The notes under the pieces were generated by a model. The model saw only the letters and a program-made list of their open reading frames with translations. It searched no databases and had not been told where the DNA came from. Both the position numbers and the translations under genes were made by a program. From Dendrobium chrysotoxum (Eukaryota; Streptophyta; Magnoliopsida; Asparagales; Orchidaceae), in assembly GCA_019925795.1 (NCBI GenBank), contig CM034308.1:930001-994000 (forward strand): a DNA stretch of 64,000 nucleotides, given 5' to 3'. Positions 61,960-64,000 of this stretch are shown one piece after another (position 1 is the first letter of the stretch; each line of letters begins with the position of its first letter).

Positions 61960-64000
61960 CAAGGGAGAATTTCAGATTTTGCAAGCTACGGGCGACTGAA
62001 TGGAAAATTTTATATGAACTGTCCTCATATTGTGAAATTTTTCTAGAAGGAGATGAGAAACGCAACACCTAAAAAATATTCCACATGTTCTGAAGATCCA
62101 AAATTCATATTTTAGGATAAAGCTGTTTCAATGCTTATGTTATGGTTATGGAAGTTCGTGATTTTGAAGTTAAGTGAACCTTGTATGTTCCTAACAATAG
62201 CAACTAGAGTGTGGGAAGCTGTGAGACATACTTACTCAAGGCTAAGATGTTGCCCTTATCGATTAGTTTAAGACAAACTCTTGATTACCAAATATGGTAA
62301 CTTAAATGTCATTGCATACTTCAATATAATGAAATATTTTTGGTTGTAGTTATAAAACTATCAAGATTTAAGTTGAAATATCATTATGATATCATTTTCA
62401 AACAAAATGTTGAAAGATAAATTTAAGTTCTTTGCAGGTCTTAAAACATAAAGTTTGACCAAGTTCATACTTAAATCTTTGAAAAAGAAGTTGTGCCATC
62501 CCTTAGTGAAGCTTTCTCGCCTGTAAGGGTTGAGGACAGTAGAAGAACATCCATGTTGGAAGCACCTGGCTCAAATGAATTGACCATGCTGGCCACAAAA
62601 GGAACAATTCAAGGATTGCTTGCCGCTAAATCTACCAATAATAAGGGCAAAAATTCTATCAGAAAGACAACTTGTAGTGTAACTACTACAAAAAAAGGGG
62701 CACACCAAAGAAAATAGCTGGAAACTCTTTGAAAACACTCAAGGTTGTGGTGCAGGATATAAAGGAAAGTAGTCGAAGGGACATACTTATTAGACAGAGT
62801 TAAAAGTGTTCAACTAAGAAGAAACCAACATACTAAGAAATGTTTTCAACTTACTTGAAAAGCATTTTGGATAATGCTCTCTTACTCAAAATGATAAAAC
62901 TTCTGACTTTTATGTTTTTAGTGCCTCAAATAAACCTTCCTTACCAATTATGTCCTAGCAATAAGAATATCAAGGTAGTGAATGGTTCACTAACCATGGC
63001 AGCAAGCTATAAGGGTGTATAACTATCTCCTTATTAATTATTTCATCCTTAGTGATGTTTTGCATGTTTCTATTCTTATTAGACATCTGTTATCAATTCC
63101 TAAAATAACTAAGGATCATATTTGTTGATCATCTTCTTTTTTATGACTAAGCTATAGGGAAGATGATTGATAAGGGCAGTCTATTTTCTTGAAGACAATA
63201 ATGGTCAACGTAATTCATCATCTCTCTCTTATATGTATATCAATTCAAATAAAGACGATGCTTGCTATCATCAACACCATTTAGGGCATCCACCTTTTGA
63301 AGTTCTAAAATGTATGTTTCCCTTATCATTTAAAAATATTGATGACAAACATTTTTATTGTGAAACTTGTGAATTTATAAGACATCATAGTGCACCTTTT
63401 CACTTGAGTGAATCATGAGCATTAACTCCTTTTGTTTTACTCCACGATGATATTTGGGGACCCATAAGAATCCCTAATATATCAAGAGCTATAGGATTTG
63501 TGATATTTATTGGTGATTGCACTCAAATAGCATGGGTATACCTCCTTAAATAAAAATATTATGTGAATTATATCATTTCAACTTTGTCACCGATAAGAAA
63601 TCAGTTTGGAGTCAACATCATATGAATTATAACTGATGATGTCAGGCTTTAGGGTTTAGGGATTATTTCAACTAAATCTTATATTCCTTCCTCATAGAAG
63701 AAGGTATTGTAAATCAATCATTTTGTCGTGACACCCCGCAAAAAAATGAGATTATAGAGAAAAAGATGGACTTCTCCTTGGGTAATTAGCGCGCCACCTT
63801 TTCAAAACCAAGTTTTGAAAGAGTATTGGAGAGACACTGTTTTAACTTATACATTTGATTAATGGAATACACCCTAGAGATTGGTTTCAAAATCCCTTTG
63901 AATTATATCACTGAATTCTTTCCTCAAACCAATTTCTTCTAAAAAATCCCTCAAAAAATATTTGGTTCTCATATGCCCCATTTATAAATGACACAGAGTA
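61960..64000 (+). pseudogene. Copia gag-pol remnant
   Basis: Gag (UBN2-like) is seen as LNGKFYMN, later VWEAVRHTYS. A protease-linked region reads PSNKNIKVVNGSLTMAA (about 62950-63000). The GAG-pre-integrase domain reads HLGHPPFEVLKCMFPLSF and CETCEFIRHHSAPFHLSES (63270-63417), then a stop, and the integrase start DIWGPIRIPNIS (about 63450). Later pieces match DTPQ-like and LME-like integrase motifs in broken frames up to the window end. More than ten stops or shifts make it non-functional. Confidence 0.8.

Larger units (their letters stand above)
61346..64000 (+). mobile_element. Degraded Ty1/copia element, running off the window
   Basis: A likely 5' LTR (about 61346-61720, starting TGTTGGAAAAT) is followed by a decayed primer site, ttgcatcagagc at 61724-61735. 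Then come gag (about 61970-62280), protease-linked and integrase remnants in order and on one strand. It lies in the intron after the YrdC exon. Stops and shifts are frequent. The 3' LTR, if any, is beyond the window. Confidence 0.75.

Noticed and set aside
60000..64000. Further YrdC exons
   Set aside because: I searched all readable frames for the continuation of the YrdC domain after CDA and found none. The region is intron with a copia element.
1..64000. tRNA, rRNA or microRNA genes
   Set aside because: No cloverleaf-like or rRNA-like sequence was recognised by eye. A tRNAscan or Rfam search would be needed to exclude small RNA genes.

Overview
This window is plant nuclear DNA. It is AT-rich and crowded with plant-type LTR retrotransposons, RTE-type LINEs and hAT- and Mutator-like non-autonomous elements. 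Two host genes are recognisable: a plastid-type phosphoserine phosphatase (PSP) and the first recognisable exon of a YrdC/Sua5-domain gene. GT-AG introns, plant gene families and initiator-tRNA primer sites place it in an angiosperm. I cannot name the species.

Layout. 1-2800 is the intact 3' part of a Tat-lineage Ty3/gypsy pol gene (RT, RNase H, second RNase H, integrase). It is followed by a long non-coding tail with a ~127-bp tandem-repeat block (4531-5690) and further unassigned repeat-like DNA to ~13.5 kb. A 73-bp tandem repeat (13596-13890), a possible minus-strand first exon and a CpG-rich palindrome lie just upstream of PSP.

PSP (15845-44823, +) has seven coding exons encoding 295 residues with all catalytic motifs present. 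The gene spans ~29 kb because intron 4 is 19.7 kb and intron 6 is 7.7 kb. Intron 4 holds a hAT MITE, an old gypsy element split by a younger full-length chromovirus (21635-30303, target duplication gactt), a second degraded gypsy integrase split by a solo LTR and partly duplicated (408 bp x 2), and a 719-bp Mutator-like foldback element. Intron 6 holds a degraded copia pol end, a minus-strand LTR remnant and local tandem duplications.

From 45 to 59 kb lie a probable solo LTR with a GC-rich minisatellite, two hAT MITEs, a minus-strand gypsy pol remnant, a foldback MITE, and three RTE LINE remnants. Two of those LINEs carry later insertions (a solo LTR and a hAT MITE). At 59695-59928 is a YrdC exon that runs into a long intron holding a degraded copia element to the window end.

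PSP makes serine in the plastid phosphorylated pathway; YrdC acts in tRNA t6A modification. There is no sign that the two are functionally linked. I found no new gene system. The main interest is the layered insertion history, which can be ordered from target-site duplications.
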